Assembly (NCBI GenBank): GCA_026418275.1
Contig: JAOABQ010000048.1
Location: forward strand, 62,001-126,000
Source: Clostridia bacterium
GTDB taxonomy: Bacteria > Bacillota > Clostridia > Acetivibrionales > DSM-2933
Reading direction: 5' to 3'
DNA length: 64,000 nucleotides
Made by a program: the position numbers and the translations under genes. Positions 17,081-26,236 of this stretch are shown here, in pieces. The notes under the pieces are model-generated. The model saw only the letters and a list, made by a program, of their open reading frames with translations. It made no database searches and was not told the origin of the DNA. The first letter of the stretch is position 1; each line of letters starts with the position of its first letter.

Positions 17081-18373
17081 CTATATTTTTATCAACCCTT
17101 GATCAACCATCATCTGTATTGCGATCATGATTCCCAGTTTTACATGTTCATATACCAACCCGCCTTGCATATATGCAACGTAAGGAGCTTTTATGGGTGC
17201 ATCCGCACTGAGTTCTATAGAAGAGCCCTGGATAAAAGCTCCTGCAGCCATAATGACAGGGCAATCATACCCCGGCATGTCCCATGGCTGGGGAGTAACA
17301 TACGAATCCACCGGTGAGCCCTTTTGAATTCCTTGACAAAAGGCAATGAGCGTCTCCGGATCGCTAAACTTGACAGCTTGTATAATATCTCCTCTTTGTT
17401 CCAAATAGTGTGGAGATGTAGTAAATCCCAGTCTTTCCATCAATGCAGCACAAAACACTGCGCCCTTTAAGCTCTCCGCAACCACATGGGGTGCCATAAA
17501 AAGCCCTTGAAAAAACAGGCGGTTATTTACCTGGGGTGAACCCACCTTTTTTCCTAATCCCGGGGTGGTAAGACGGTATGCAGCTTTCTTTACATACTCC
17601 TCTTTCCCCGCAATATATCCTCCGGTAGGCGCTAAACCCCCACCCGGATTTTTGATGAGGGAACCCGCCACAAGATCTGCTCCCGCTTCTATAGGCTCCC
17701 TTTCTTCCACAAATTCGCCATAGCAATTATCGACAAGTATGATAAGGTCCTTGCTGATCTTTTTTATAAAACCGATTACATTTTCCAAATCGTTTATTTT
17801 CATGGCAGCACGCCATTCATATCCTCTTGAGCGCTGAATAAGAACCATCTTTGTCTTTCCGGTAATCCCAGCCCTTACAGCATCCAAATCAACACTTCCA
17901 TCTGTCTTTAAATCCACCTGCCTGTATGTAACTCCGAATTCTTTAAGGGAACCGCCTCCCTCACCCCGGATCCCAATCACTTCTTCCAAAGTATCGTAGG
18001 GTTTTCCGGTAACCGAAAGAAGCTCATCACCCGGTCTTAAGTTTCCATAGAGGGAAAGTGCAAGGGCATGGGTGCCCGATACAATTTGATGCCTTACCAA
18101 AGCATCTTCTGCTTTAAAAACATCCTTATAAACCGCATCCAGAACTTCTCTTCCCCTGTCGTCATAGCCATACCCGGTTGTTCCGTTAAAGTGGGAATCA
18201 CTTAAGGCATTCTTCTGCATTGCCTGAATCACTTTATATTGGTTGATTTCTTTTATGGCATCAATCTCTTCAAGTATTTTTTCAACTTCTTTTTCGGCCA
18301 AATTTGAAATTTTAATTACACTTTCATTGATTCCAAATTCGTTTTTTAAAAACCCCTGTGTTTTCAAATTCAT
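17081..18373 (-). CDS. Methionine gamma-lyase-like PLP enzyme (YnbB / 'aluminium resistance' family)
   Basis: 430 aa fold-type I PLP enzyme. Visible features are SGTHALALSLYGNLRPGDEL (99-118), the PLP-contacting Asp in ILVDNCYGEF (212-221) and the Schiff-base lysine K241 in AGSLIKNPGGGLAPTGGYIA. It matches the family annotated as methionine gamma-lyase or aluminium resistance protein, related to Cys/Met metabolism enzymes. The true substrate is not settled for most members. It lies 22 bp upstream of the HlyD-like gene on the same strand. Confidence 0.85.
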   Translation of the reverse strand: MNLKTQGFLKNEFGINESVIKISNLAEKEVEKILEEIDAIKEINQYKVIQAMQKNALSDSHFNGTTGYGYDDRGREVLDAVYKDVFKAEDALVRHQIVSGTHALALSLYGNLRPGDELLSVTGKPYDTLEEVIGIRGEGGGSLKEFGVTYRQVDLKTDGSVDLDAVRAGITGKTKMVLIQRSRGYEWRAAMKINDLENVIGFIKKISKDLIILVDNCYGEFVEEREPIEAGADLVAGSLIKNPGGGLAPTGGYIAGKEEYVKKAAYRLTTPGLGKKVGSPQVNNRLFFQGLFMAPHVVAESLKGAVFCAALMERLGFTTSPHYLEQRGDIIQAVKFSDPETLIAFCQGIQKGSPVDSYVTPQPWDMPGYDCPVIMAAGAFIQGSSIELSADAPIKAPYVAYMQGGLVYEHVKLGIMIAIQMMVDQGLIKI

Positions 18374-18439
18374 TTTCTTTCCTCAATTCTTTTGTTTATC
18401 TTTCTTTTATCCATCAAACTCTTTAATATTTTATAAAAG

Positions 18440-20188
18440 TCAAGCCTTGATTTCAATATAAATTTTCCATTCGTACGGGTTCAAATGAAGTTCTGTTTTC
18501 AAATTCTTCAATTCAATGACTTGCCCGGTATATACATCCATAATCGATTTAGCCGAGCCGTCCCATTCTATAAAGCACTTCGTTTTTCTGCCAGAGGTAT
18601 TGAGAACAACAGAGATACTCTCCATCCCATTTTCCCGCCTAAAGGCGAAGACATTCTTACTTCCACCGACTTCTACCGCTTTATAATTTCCTACTGTAAG
18701 TGAAAAATGATTCTTTCTAAGCTTGATTAAAAATTTATATAAATGTAAAATCTCGCCATCCCATTTTTCCGGATCCCAAACCATAGGCATCCTGCAGTCC
18801 GGATCTCCCCCACCGGTCATTCCCACTTCATCTCCATAATACACTAAGGGTACTCCTGGTAAAGTAAACTGAAGAACAATCCCGGCTAAAAAGCTTCTTT
18901 TATTATTTCTGCACTGGGTTAAAAACCTGGGAGTATCATGGGTACCTACCATGTTAACCAGTTGTTGAACCGCGTTTTCTGAATAGCTCATCCGCAGCCG
19001 GTCCCACTTGTGCCTAAAATCTGCTGCGCTCATCCAACCATGGGCCAGCAGGTCAGTAATAAGGGATAATAACGGATAATTCGATACACTGTCGAATTGA
19101 TCCCCCTGCATATAGCTTGATGCTTCATCCCATACCTCCCCAATGATAACAACCTCCGGATTGATTTTCTTTACATGTTCCCTTACCCTCCGGATAAAAC
19201 TTCTTTCCAGTTCGTCTGCTGCATCAAGACGGAGCCCGTCCACTTTAAGTTCATTGATCCAGTAGGTTATGGCCCCCAATAGATACTGGGCCGTTTCTTC
19301 GTTGGACGTATTGAGTTTGGGCATTCCGCCAAAAAAGGCAAAGCATTGATAATTGGGCTTGGGATAAGTTTTCAAAGGAGTATTCTCCAGATGGTACCAA
19401 TCCTTGTACCTGGAATTTTCTCCATGGATTTGAATATCCTTAAATGCAAAAAAATCCGATCCGGTATGGTTCAAAACCGCATCTAAAATAACCCGGATTC
19501 TTTTTTGGTGGCACTCTTGGATGAAACCCTTAAACTCCTCCATATTTCCTAAAGCAGGATCAATGGTAAGATAATCAATGGTATCATAGCGATGGTAGGA
19601 ATTGGATTTAAATACCGGATTGATATATAAAGCGTCAACGCCAAGATTTACTAGGTGCTGCAGCCGTTCTTTCATGCCTTCCAGTGTACCGCCAAAGTGG
19701 CAATACTTGTTTGCATTTCCCTCCGCCCAGCATTTATACTCCTTTGAGGAAGGGCGGCTGTGAATAGGATGATTGAATCTGTCGGGAAAAACCTGATACA
19801 AAATAGCTTTTTTAAACCACACGGGTGCATCCAAGGCATCATTTTTTGAAAGGTTGGAATAGTTGAAATAACCCCAATCCGGCTTCCCGGAATAAAAACC
19901 GTCCGCGTTATACCACTTCGCTTCATACCTTCCTTCCAGATAGAACATGTACTTAAACCGTTTTAGCCCTCCGTCAATCCGTGCTTCAAAGTAATCAAAC
20001 AAGGAATCGGAAGCCACCTTGTTCATTAAAAGAGAGCCTTTGATGGAAGGATCAAATTTTTCACGGTAGTATAAGAGTACACTCATGACATCATTTTTTT
20101 TAGTTCTGATTCTTAGAACAAGAGTATGATCGTCAAGGGGAAAGGCGTACTCACTGTACGGTCTATGGTAAATTGCTTCCAAAAGCAC
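18440..20188 (-). CDS. GH13 alpha-glycosidase (neopullulanase/cyclomaltodextrinase type)
   Basis: 582 aa, cytoplasmic (no signal peptide). An N-terminal CBM34-like beta domain (1-115) precedes the GH13 barrel (YQVFPDRFNH, ILDAVLNHTG) and a C-terminal beta domain. The catalytic triad reads D322 (GLRLDAADE), E351 (IIGEVWDE) and D418 (MVGTHDTPRF). The N-terminal domain and these motifs fit enzymes that hydrolyse cyclodextrins, pullulan or maltodextrins taken up by the cell. Exact specificity cannot be read. No transporter or other maltose genes adjoin it. Confidence 0.9.
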   Translation of the reverse strand: MLLEAIYHRPYSEYAFPLDDHTLVLRIRTKKNDVMSVLLYYREKFDPSIKGSLLMNKVASDSLFDYFEARIDGGLKRFKYMFYLEGRYEAKWYNADGFYSGKPDWGYFNYSNLSKNDALDAPVWFKKAILYQVFPDRFNHPIHSRPSSKEYKCWAEGNANKYCHFGGTLEGMKERLQHLVNLGVDALYINPVFKSNSYHRYDTIDYLTIDPALGNMEEFKGFIQECHQKRIRVILDAVLNHTGSDFFAFKDIQIHGENSRYKDWYHLENTPLKTYPKPNYQCFAFFGGMPKLNTSNEETAQYLLGAITYWINELKVDGLRLDAADELERSFIRRVREHVKKINPEVVIIGEVWDEASSYMQGDQFDSVSNYPLLSLITDLLAHGWMSAADFRHKWDRLRMSYSENAVQQLVNMVGTHDTPRFLTQCRNNKRSFLAGIVLQFTLPGVPLVYYGDEVGMTGGGDPDCRMPMVWDPEKWDGEILHLYKFLIKLRKNHFSLTVGNYKAVEVGGSKNVFAFRRENGMESISVVLNTSGRKTKCFIEWDGSAKSIMDVYTGQVIELKNLKTELHLNPYEWKIYIEIKA

Positions 20189-20295
20189 GTTTGGTCACAT
20201 CCTTAGGGTTTATTTAATTCAATCATATCAAATAATTTTATCGAAGTACATAAATTAGCCTTGAATTTTCCAACGTATTATTATACCATTTTTTA

Positions 20296-21201
20296 TTGGT
20301 GATTCAATTGAACTTAAAATATATTGTAGATGGAGAGACTGCCGGAAGAGCGGTAAAATCCATATTAAAAACAAAATTAAATCTTTCTGAGCGGTTAATT
20401 AAAAAACTTAAAAACGAACATAAGATTTTATGTAACAACGTACCGGTTTATGTTAATAAACCCACAAGCGTAGGTGATCTTATTGAGGTTTTGATCGACT
20501 TTGTTGAGGAATGTGACGATATCATTCCGGAGGACATAGAAATAGATATTCTTCATGAAGATGACTCTCTTATTATTATAAATAAAGCACCTCATATTGT
20601 GGTGCACCCCACCTTTGGCCATCCTTCGGGGACCATTGCCAATGCAATCATGTTCCATTTATTAGAAAAGGGGATTTGTAAAAAGGTAAGGCCGGTAAGC
20701 AGGCTGGATAGAGATACCTCAGGTATCATCATATTTGCCAAAAATCAATTTGTACAGGAAATGCTGATTCGGCAAATGAAGAGTAAAACCTTTATTAAGG
20801 AATATTTAGGCATTGTCCAGGGAGTGGTACAGCCCCTTCAGGGAACCATTGATTTGCCCATCGAACGAAAGCCGGGCAGCATCATGCTTCGCCATGTTGC
20901 CCCGACGGGAGCTCCATCAGTTACACATTATGAGGTGGTAGAGCATTACCAAGATGCCTCTTACCTAAAGTTTTCACTGGAAACGGGCAGAACTCACCAA
21001 ATAAGGGTTCACTGCCAGGCTATAGGCCATCCTCTGATAGGTGATACTTTATATTCTCCATCTGGGTCCGTTTTTATTGGCCGGCAAGCTTTGCATTCCC
21101 AAAGCGTAGCGTTTTATCATCCCTTTACCAGTGAAAAAATGGTGTTTACAGCCCCCATACCGGATGACATGCAAAATTTGCTAAAAATACTAAAAACTTA
21201 G
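20296..21201 (+). CDS. RluA-family pseudouridine synthase
   Basis: 301 aa at the longest. S4-like N-terminal domain (about 15-75) and catalytic domain with RPVSRLDRDTSGIIIFAKN (132-150); the catalytic Asp is D138 of RLDRDTSG. Later motifs are GRTHQIRVHCQAIGHPLIGD and LHSQSVAFYHPF. It converts specific uridines in rRNA or tRNA to pseudouridine; the site is not deducible. The start is uncertain: TTG at 20296, GTG at 20299 and TTG at 20308 are all in frame and none has a clear ribosome site. A hairpin overlaps the stop. Confidence 0.9.
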   Translation: MVIQLNLKYIVDGETAGRAVKSILKTKLNLSERLIKKLKNEHKILCNNVPVYVNKPTSVGDLIEVLIDFVEECDDIIPEDIEIDILHEDDSLIIINKAPHIVVHPTFGHPSGTIANAIMFHLLEKGICKKVRPVSRLDRDTSGIIIFAKNQFVQEMLIRQMKSKTFIKEYLGIVQGVVQPLQGTIDLPIERKPGSIMLRHVAPTGAPSVTHYEVVEHYQDASYLKFSLETGRTHQIRVHCQAIGHPLIGDTLYSPSGSVFIGRQALHSQSVAFYHPFTSEKMVFTAPIPDDMQNLLKILKT

Positions 21202-21232
21202 AGAGTTTAGTTCTCTAAGTTTTAGTATTTTT
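21183..21232. terminator. Bidirectional terminator overlapping the rluA-like stop
   Basis: Perfect AAAACTTAGAGA / TCTCTAAGTTTT core (21193-21223), extended by AAAAATACT / AGTATTTTT arms with one bulged A. T-rich on both sides, and placed between convergent genes. Confidence 0.85.
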
Positions 21233-21248
21233 ATATATTTATGTAAAT

Positions 21249-21734
21249 TTACATTTTATGTTCAAAAACGCCCAAATGAAGCAGAAATAATTTATCCTCA
21301 AAACCAAACACAAAATCATCCCAATAGGTTCCGTAAGGAGGATCAATTTCATTTTCGTTATTGGAGGAAATATGTACACGCCAAACCTTTATATCCTTTT
21401 CTCCAAAAAAATCTATAATCATCCCCATAAAATCGTTCAAGCAGCAGTGCCTCATTGACCCGGAGCACTGCCATCCGGACTTGTCTCCCGATTCACAATC
21501 GCTGTAAAACCAACTTTCCAGGGTTTCCATCAAAACACTCTTCCAATCCTCCAAACTCTCTAAAGCAAGACTGTAATTGGTATTGGGTTCAAAATACTTT
21601 TTTAAGGAAGAAATTACACTACCGGTATTATTGATGTATTTGAAGCTGTAACAACAAGTGTGATCACCATATGAGTTTAACTTTTGAAATACCTCCAGAT
21701 AGCCTAATATTTTGCCATATTTAACGAGATCCAT
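21249..21734 (-). CDS. Hypothetical protein, Cys/Trp-rich, no recognised family
   Basis: 161 aa with a good ribosome site (AGGAGG). No signal peptide or membrane segment. Six cysteines: HTCCYSF (two), YSDCESG, WQCSGS, RHCCLND (two). The C-terminal half is aromatic and acidic (YGTYWDDFVFGFEDKLFLLHLG). Length, single copy and isolation resemble small cytoplasmic immunity-type or SMI1/SUKH-like proteins, but no diagnostic motif is visible and I make no functional call. It is flanked by the terminator at 21183-21232 and the tetR promoter region. Confidence 0.7.
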   Translation of the reverse strand: MDLVKYGKILGYLEVFQKLNSYGDHTCCYSFKYINNTGSVISSLKKYFEPNTNYSLALESLEDWKSVLMETLESWFYSDCESGDKSGWQCSGSMRHCCLNDFMGMIIDFFGEKDIKVWRVHISSNNENEIDPPYGTYWDDFVFGFEDKLFLLHLGVFEHKM

Positions 21735-21964
21735 TTATTTCCTCCTTTAATAATAATATCAATAAAATTATGTATATTTATGATTATACAATTTTTTCTT
21801 CTCTCTGAAAATAACTTGACGATAATAATTTTTAAATCAACCCACTTTAACACAATATATATAAACAATAGTCCAAGTTTTATATTTGATCAATTTCCAA
21901 ATTTTCCGTCCAATGGCTTATTCTGAACATTACCAGGTTTTTATATTCGTTATGCAAATTTATA
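21735..21964. other. Divergent intergenic region, left part
   Basis: AT-rich DNA between the minus-strand Cys-rich gene and the tetR promoter. It must include the promoter for the 161-aa protein, but no clear box pair was recognised. No reading frame or RNA structure is supported. Confidence 0.4.
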
Positions 21965-22026
21965 TTGCTATCTCTTTATGATAGTCTTATAATTAAGTAT
22001 AGAATGACGCGTCATTCTATACTTAA
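21965..22026 (+). promoter_or_regulatory. tetR-MMPL promoter with perfect 34-bp palindromic operator
   Basis: TTGCTA (21965-21970), 17-bp spacer, TATAAT (21988-21993). A perfect palindrome runs 21993-22026, arms TTAAGTATAGAATGACG / CGTCATTCTATACTTAA, centred on the CGCG-containing GACGCGTC. It begins at the last base of the -10 and covers the transcription start, so a bound dimer would block initiation. The operator is almost certainly for the adjacent TetR-family protein, giving autoregulation. Confidence 0.85.
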
Positions 22027-22044
22027 CAAAGGAGTGAATTGCAT

Positions 22045-22740
22045 TTGGCATACCGCACCCCCAAAGACGTTCAGGAACGCAAAGATTTAAGAAAAAAGTG
22101 CATCATGGATACAGCCTCCAGGGTATTCTCACAAAAAGGTTACCATGCCACCACCGTAAAAGATATCGTAGATGAAGCAGGCATATCGGTTGGATCCTTT
22201 TACTTTTATTTTAAAAACAAAGAGGATTTATTTGAAGCCCTTTTTGACGAAATGATTTCTTTACTTATTCAGGGTGTGGAATCAAGTATTTACAATGTAG
22301 GTTTTAATGCCATCGAAAAGGTTTGCCGTGCCGTATTCCATTCTCTATGGATCCTTCAAAGCAACAAGGAACTCTCCAAAATCATGATGATAGAGGCAGT
22401 TGGTTTAAATGAACGTTTTGAGTCAAAAAGACTTGAAAGCAATAAAAAAATTCTGGATATGGTACAAAAAAGCCTGCAAATCTCCAAGGATAATGGAGAT
22501 ATGGATTTCCCCGACCTCAAGATTGCAGCACTGGCTTACTTTGGATCGGTGTTTAATGTGGTCAGTTACTGGCTTCAGGAAGATAATGGCCAAAACCTGA
22601 TTGATTCGTCTTACCCTCTTTCAATCTTCATTTTACAAGCTCTAAAAATTGATTTTGTTCAAAACCAAGTAAAAGTTATCTTGGATCAAATAAAGCTCCA
22701 ATGTATTCATTCAATGAAGGAGGATTCACAACATGCTTAA
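22045..22740 (+). CDS. TetR-family transcriptional repressor
   Basis: 231 aa from TTG at 22045 (MAYRTPKD..), 10 nt after AAAGGAG; an in-frame TTG at 22039 is too close (4 nt) but cannot be excluded. The N-terminal helix-turn-helix is typical (DTASRVFSQKGYHATTVKDI, VDEAGISVGSFYFYFKNKED). The C-terminal ligand domain is of generic size. It is preceded by a palindromic operator and overlaps the MMPL gene by 8 nt, so it probably represses its own operon until a ligand, likely a pump substrate, binds. Confidence 0.92.
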   Translation: MAYRTPKDVQERKDLRKKCIMDTASRVFSQKGYHATTVKDIVDEAGISVGSFYFYFKNKEDLFEALFDEMISLLIQGVESSIYNVGFNAIEKVCRAVFHSLWILQSNKELSKIMMIEAVGLNERFESKRLESNKKILDMVQKSLQISKDNGDMDFPDLKIAALAYFGSVFNVVSYWLQEDNGQNLIDSSYPLSIFILQALKIDFVQNQVKVILDQIKLQCIHSMKEDSQHA

Positions 22741-25678
22741 GAGGTCGGCAGAATTTGTATTTAGGTTCAGATGGTTTATCATCGTTTTTTGGCTCATTGT
22801 TTTGGGCCTAACCCTGACACTCAGCCCCACCTTGTCGGATGTAACCAAAGATGCTCAGGAAAGCTTTCTTCCAAAAGGCGCATACTCTCTAAAAGCAACG
22901 GAATTGTTAAAAGAACTTTTTCCGGAAAAAGCGGGCAATACCTCGTTAATTCTTGTATTTGAAAGAAAAGGCGGACTTAAGGAAGAGGACCGGAAGTATG
23001 GGATTTCTTTAGAGGAATACCTTGAAAAGAACAGCGAAAAACTAAAAATCGCTGAAGTTGTCTCCCCATTTACCAATAAAGACGTAGAAGCACATATGTT
23101 GAGTAAGGATAAGGAAGCGGCTCTAACTCAAATCAATTTAAAATTGAAAGGGTTAAACGAAACCACCCGTACTTATGTAAAGGATATCCGCGAAAAAATC
23201 AAAAACTCCCAAGAGGGTTTCCCTTCCATCCCTCAAAACCTGTCTGTAAACATAACCGGAGATGCTTCTATTATTCAGGAAGAGCATGATGCGGTCAATG
23301 AAAGCATGGATCTAACCACTAAAATTACCATTATTCTGGTTGCGGTAATTCTAATATTGATCTATAGATCCCCTGTTGCCCCCATTGTAACTTTATTTAC
23401 CATCGGTCTCTCTTTTATGATTTCATGCGGTTTAGTTGCAACATTTGCCGAGCACGGCTTCAAGGTTTCTTCATTTACCGAAACCTTTCTGGTTGCTGTT
23501 CTTTTCGGCGCAGGAACCGATTACTGCCTGCTTCTCATATCCAGGTTCAAAGAGGAATTATCCTCCGGGAAGGAAGTCAAAGAAGCTTTATTAAATGCCC
23601 TTCCGGCTACAAGTGAGGCGATTATTTCCAGCGGTGGAACTGTCATTGTTGGTTTCTCCTTTATGTATTTTGCAAAATTCGGACTTTTCAATACGACAGG
23701 CCCCAGTGTTGCCATTGGCGTAATCATAACCCTTATTGCTGTAATGACCTTAACTCCTGCGGTGATAGCGGTATTAGGCAAAAAGATTTTTTGGCCTACA
23801 CGTCCAGGAAAATCTTCTACCGCTAATACGGTAAGTGGGTTTTGGCTCAAATTGTCTTCTGTTGTAACTCAGAAACCGATGCGTTTTATTATCGGCTGTT
23901 TGATCCTTTTTATACCTTTTCTGGTTTCTCTCAATGGTATTGAAAGATCCTATGACCAGTTAAACACCCTTCCTGACAAGGCTGATTCCAAGATCGGATT
24001 TAATGTAATGAAAAAGCACTTCGACCAGGGAACGATGCTTCCCATCAAGGTCGTCCTCAAAACCGACAAGGATATGTGGTCCAATGAGTCCTTGCAGGCA
24101 CTGGATGCCCTTGCGGACGATCTTTTGAAAATTGACAGGGTGGCTTCGGTACGAACCGCTACCAGACCGGATGGAAACAAACCACCCATTTTAGTTGAAA
24201 TGATTGATGAAATGAAAAAAGGGGTTGACCAAGCAGCGGAAAATCTTTCTAAGGGAAACAAGGAGCTTTCTTCCAAGGCGGAAGATACCAAAAGCGCTCT
24301 TACAAAGCTTGGCAGCGGTTTGACAGAAATCAATCAGAAAACTCAAGAAATCATTTCAGGTTATGAGAAAATAAATCAGGGTCTTTTGCAGGTTTCTACC
24401 GGGATATCCCAATCCCAGGGCGGTATGGATCAAATTTTCTCCAATTTGGAAACTTCAAAAGCTAAACTGGAAGAACTCCAAAAGAAACAACCCGCATTAA
24501 AAATGGATCCGGATTTTATGACAGCATATATGACACTCCAGCAAATAACCGCAGCTAAGAATAAAACACATTCAGGCTTCGACCAGTTAAAAAGCGGGAT
24601 ATCCCAAAACCGGACCGGGCTTTCCGCATCCACCGGTGGATTAACACAGGTCAATGACGGTATAGGGAAAATTGTTGATAGTCTAAATCATTCAAAAACT
24701 AACCTTTTGAATAATTCCGGCGGAAACAATACTGACATTAATCTAAGTGACGCTTCGGAAGGCTTTAATGAATTGTCCGAGAACCTAACCATGATTAAAG
24801 AAGCGGTTACCGGAGCAACCAATGATGAGTCCAAAAGTCTTTTCTATTTACCTGAAATTGACTTCAATAAGTATCCTCAACAGAAAAAGGATATGGATAA
24901 ACTTAAAAATGCGATGGCCCTCTACATTCCTCCAAAAGGAACCGGTGCTTCCATGGATGTTATATTATCCATCCCCCCCTATACCAGTGAGGCGTTAGAT
25001 AAAATAGACGAGATCAAAAATTTAGCGGCCATATCGGTGAAGGATACCATCCTAAAGGATGCTGAGGTTTATGTAGGAGGACCCACTTCGGTTTTCAATG
25101 AAGTAAGGGATCTTACAGCAGAGGATTTTATAAAGGTTATGCTGTTTGTGCTCCTTGGAATTTTTATCGTGCTCACCCTGCTTCTTCGAAGCCTCATCGC
25201 ACCGATCTATCTCTTACTTACCATCATCGTGAGTTTTGCAACCACCATGGGTATCAGTTATTTGGTGTTCCAGGTAGGGCTTGGCTATGAAGGACTCAAT
25301 TGGTCTACACCTTTCTTTTCCTTCTGTCTTTTGGTCGCGCTGGGGGTAGACTATAATATATTCCTCATGTCCAGGGTCAAGGAGGAATATAAACCGGGTG
25401 ATGTCAAGGGCGCTGTTTCGAGAGCACTTACAAGCACAGGATCTATTATCACCTCCTGTGGAATTATTATGGCAGGTACCTTTGGCGCCATGCTGGCATC
25501 CCCTTTAATCAACCTGGTGGAGGTCGGGTTTGCTGCTGTGGTCGGTCTCCTTCTTGACACATTTATTGTCCGCAGTCTATTGGTGCCGGCAATTGCGGTT
25601 AAGGTAGGAGAACTGAACTGGTGGCCTGGAAGGAAAGTAAAAGTAATTTCTGCGCCTTCTAATGAGCATTCAGAATGA
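22733..25678 (+). CDS. MMPL/RND-superfamily membrane transporter
   Basis: 981 aa with two MMPL halves. Each has a large extracytoplasmic loop after the first helix followed by a bundle of five helices (first about 195-350, second about 800-960). Typical motifs are GAGTDYCLLLISRFKEEL (262-279) and ALGVDYNIFLMSRVKEEY in the second half; the Asp residues are the expected proton-relay sites. The second loop (about 486-690) carries a long coiled region (NLSKGNKELSSKAED.., GLTEINQKTQEIISGYEKIN) like the YhgE/Pip insert of Gram-positive MMPL pumps. Likely exports a lipophilic compound or lipid; substrate unknown. Controlled by the upstream TetR. Confidence 0.92.
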   Translation: MLKRSAEFVFRFRWFIIVFWLIVLGLTLTLSPTLSDVTKDAQESFLPKGAYSLKATELLKELFPEKAGNTSLILVFERKGGLKEEDRKYGISLEEYLEKNSEKLKIAEVVSPFTNKDVEAHMLSKDKEAALTQINLKLKGLNETTRTYVKDIREKIKNSQEGFPSIPQNLSVNITGDASIIQEEHDAVNESMDLTTKITIILVAVILILIYRSPVAPIVTLFTIGLSFMISCGLVATFAEHGFKVSSFTETFLVAVLFGAGTDYCLLLISRFKEELSSGKEVKEALLNALPATSEAIISSGGTVIVGFSFMYFAKFGLFNTTGPSVAIGVIITLIAVMTLTPAVIAVLGKKIFWPTRPGKSSTANTVSGFWLKLSSVVTQKPMRFIIGCLILFIPFLVSLNGIERSYDQLNTLPDKADSKIGFNVMKKHFDQGTMLPIKVVLKTDKDMWSNESLQALDALADDLLKIDRVASVRTATRPDGNKPPILVEMIDEMKKGVDQAAENLSKGNKELSSKAEDTKSALTKLGSGLTEINQKTQEIISGYEKINQGLLQVSTGISQSQGGMDQIFSNLETSKAKLEELQKKQPALKMDPDFMTAYMTLQQITAAKNKTHSGFDQLKSGISQNRTGLSASTGGLTQVNDGIGKIVDSLNHSKTNLLNNSGGNNTDINLSDASEGFNELSENLTMIKEAVTGATNDESKSLFYLPEIDFNKYPQQKKDMDKLKNAMALYIPPKGTGASMDVILSIPPYTSEALDKIDEIKNLAAISVKDTILKDAEVYVGGPTSVFNEVRDLTAEDFIKVMLFVLLGIFIVLTLLLRSLIAPIYLLLTIIVSFATTMGISYLVFQVGLGYEGLNWSTPFFSFCLLVALGVDYNIFLMSRVKEEYKPGDVKGAVSRALTSTGSIITSCGIIMAGTFGAMLASPLINLVEVGFAAVVGLLLDTFIVRSLLVPAIAVKVGELNWWPGRKVKVISAPSNEHSE

Positions 25679-25700
25679 ATAAAAGGGCATTTAACTGAAT

Positions 25701-25744
25701 AAAATGAAGGTTGTCGGTTTTCAACTGACAACCTTCATTTTATT
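25701..25744. terminator. Terminator after the MMPL gene
   Basis: Perfect 15-bp stem AAAATGAAGGTTGTC / GACAACCTTCATTTT with a short loop that can pair further (GTT/AAC), followed by a T-rich tract. Confidence 0.88.
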
Positions 25745-26236
25745 ATAGGCTTAATTCCTAATTTTATTTGAAGTATCTCCGTAAAATCCTCTACAAAAGC
25801 ATTTATTCCCAACACAATTTATTATATAATGTAATTAGTTACAGGTATAATTTTCATAGTTTACTAACAATATAGAATGCAATAACGATATTACATCCGT
25901 ATGATGTGCACTAATGGTTTCGGTGCAACACATACCTTTTGTTTAGACTTATTGTAATACTATATCTTTAGAAAGCTGCTGTTTGATCCTTACCTGTTAT
26001 TTCGCTCTTCGAAAACTGAATACATCTTATATTGATTTGCATTAAAGTTGGCAGTATTGTTCTTTTTTCAATGCAAGTCGGTATTACTTCCCTTATGATT
26101 GATTCGGTTTTCCCTGTTGATGAACTGCAGGCTGAGGCAATAATATCATCTTTCTAAAAACAGGCCGTAAAAATATATAGATAAATGGCCTGAGGTATTC
26201 ATTTTTTATTTACATTTAGAATTAGGAGGTAAAGTT
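25745..26236 (+). promoter_or_regulatory. Long upstream region of the chitinase gene
   Basis: About 490 bp without a gene. Near its end CAGGCC (26161-26166) and GGCCTG (26187-26192) form a stem with a 20-nt AT-rich loop, followed by a T-rich run, which could act as an attenuator. The ribosome site TTAGGAGGT precedes the ATG. No riboswitch class (including cyclic-di-GMP aptamers) could be matched. Promoter boxes were not clear enough to call. Confidence 0.4.

Noticed and set aside
25990..26040. CTTCGAAAACTGAATA-like sequence reminiscent of regions after rRNA genes
   Set aside because: No rRNA or tRNA gene is nearby; treated as chance.
25745..26236. Possible cyclic-di-GMP or other riboswitch upstream of the chitinase
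   Set aside because: The conserved aptamer segments (GGCAAA..GACGCAAAGCC..) could not be found in order; only a generic hairpin is present.
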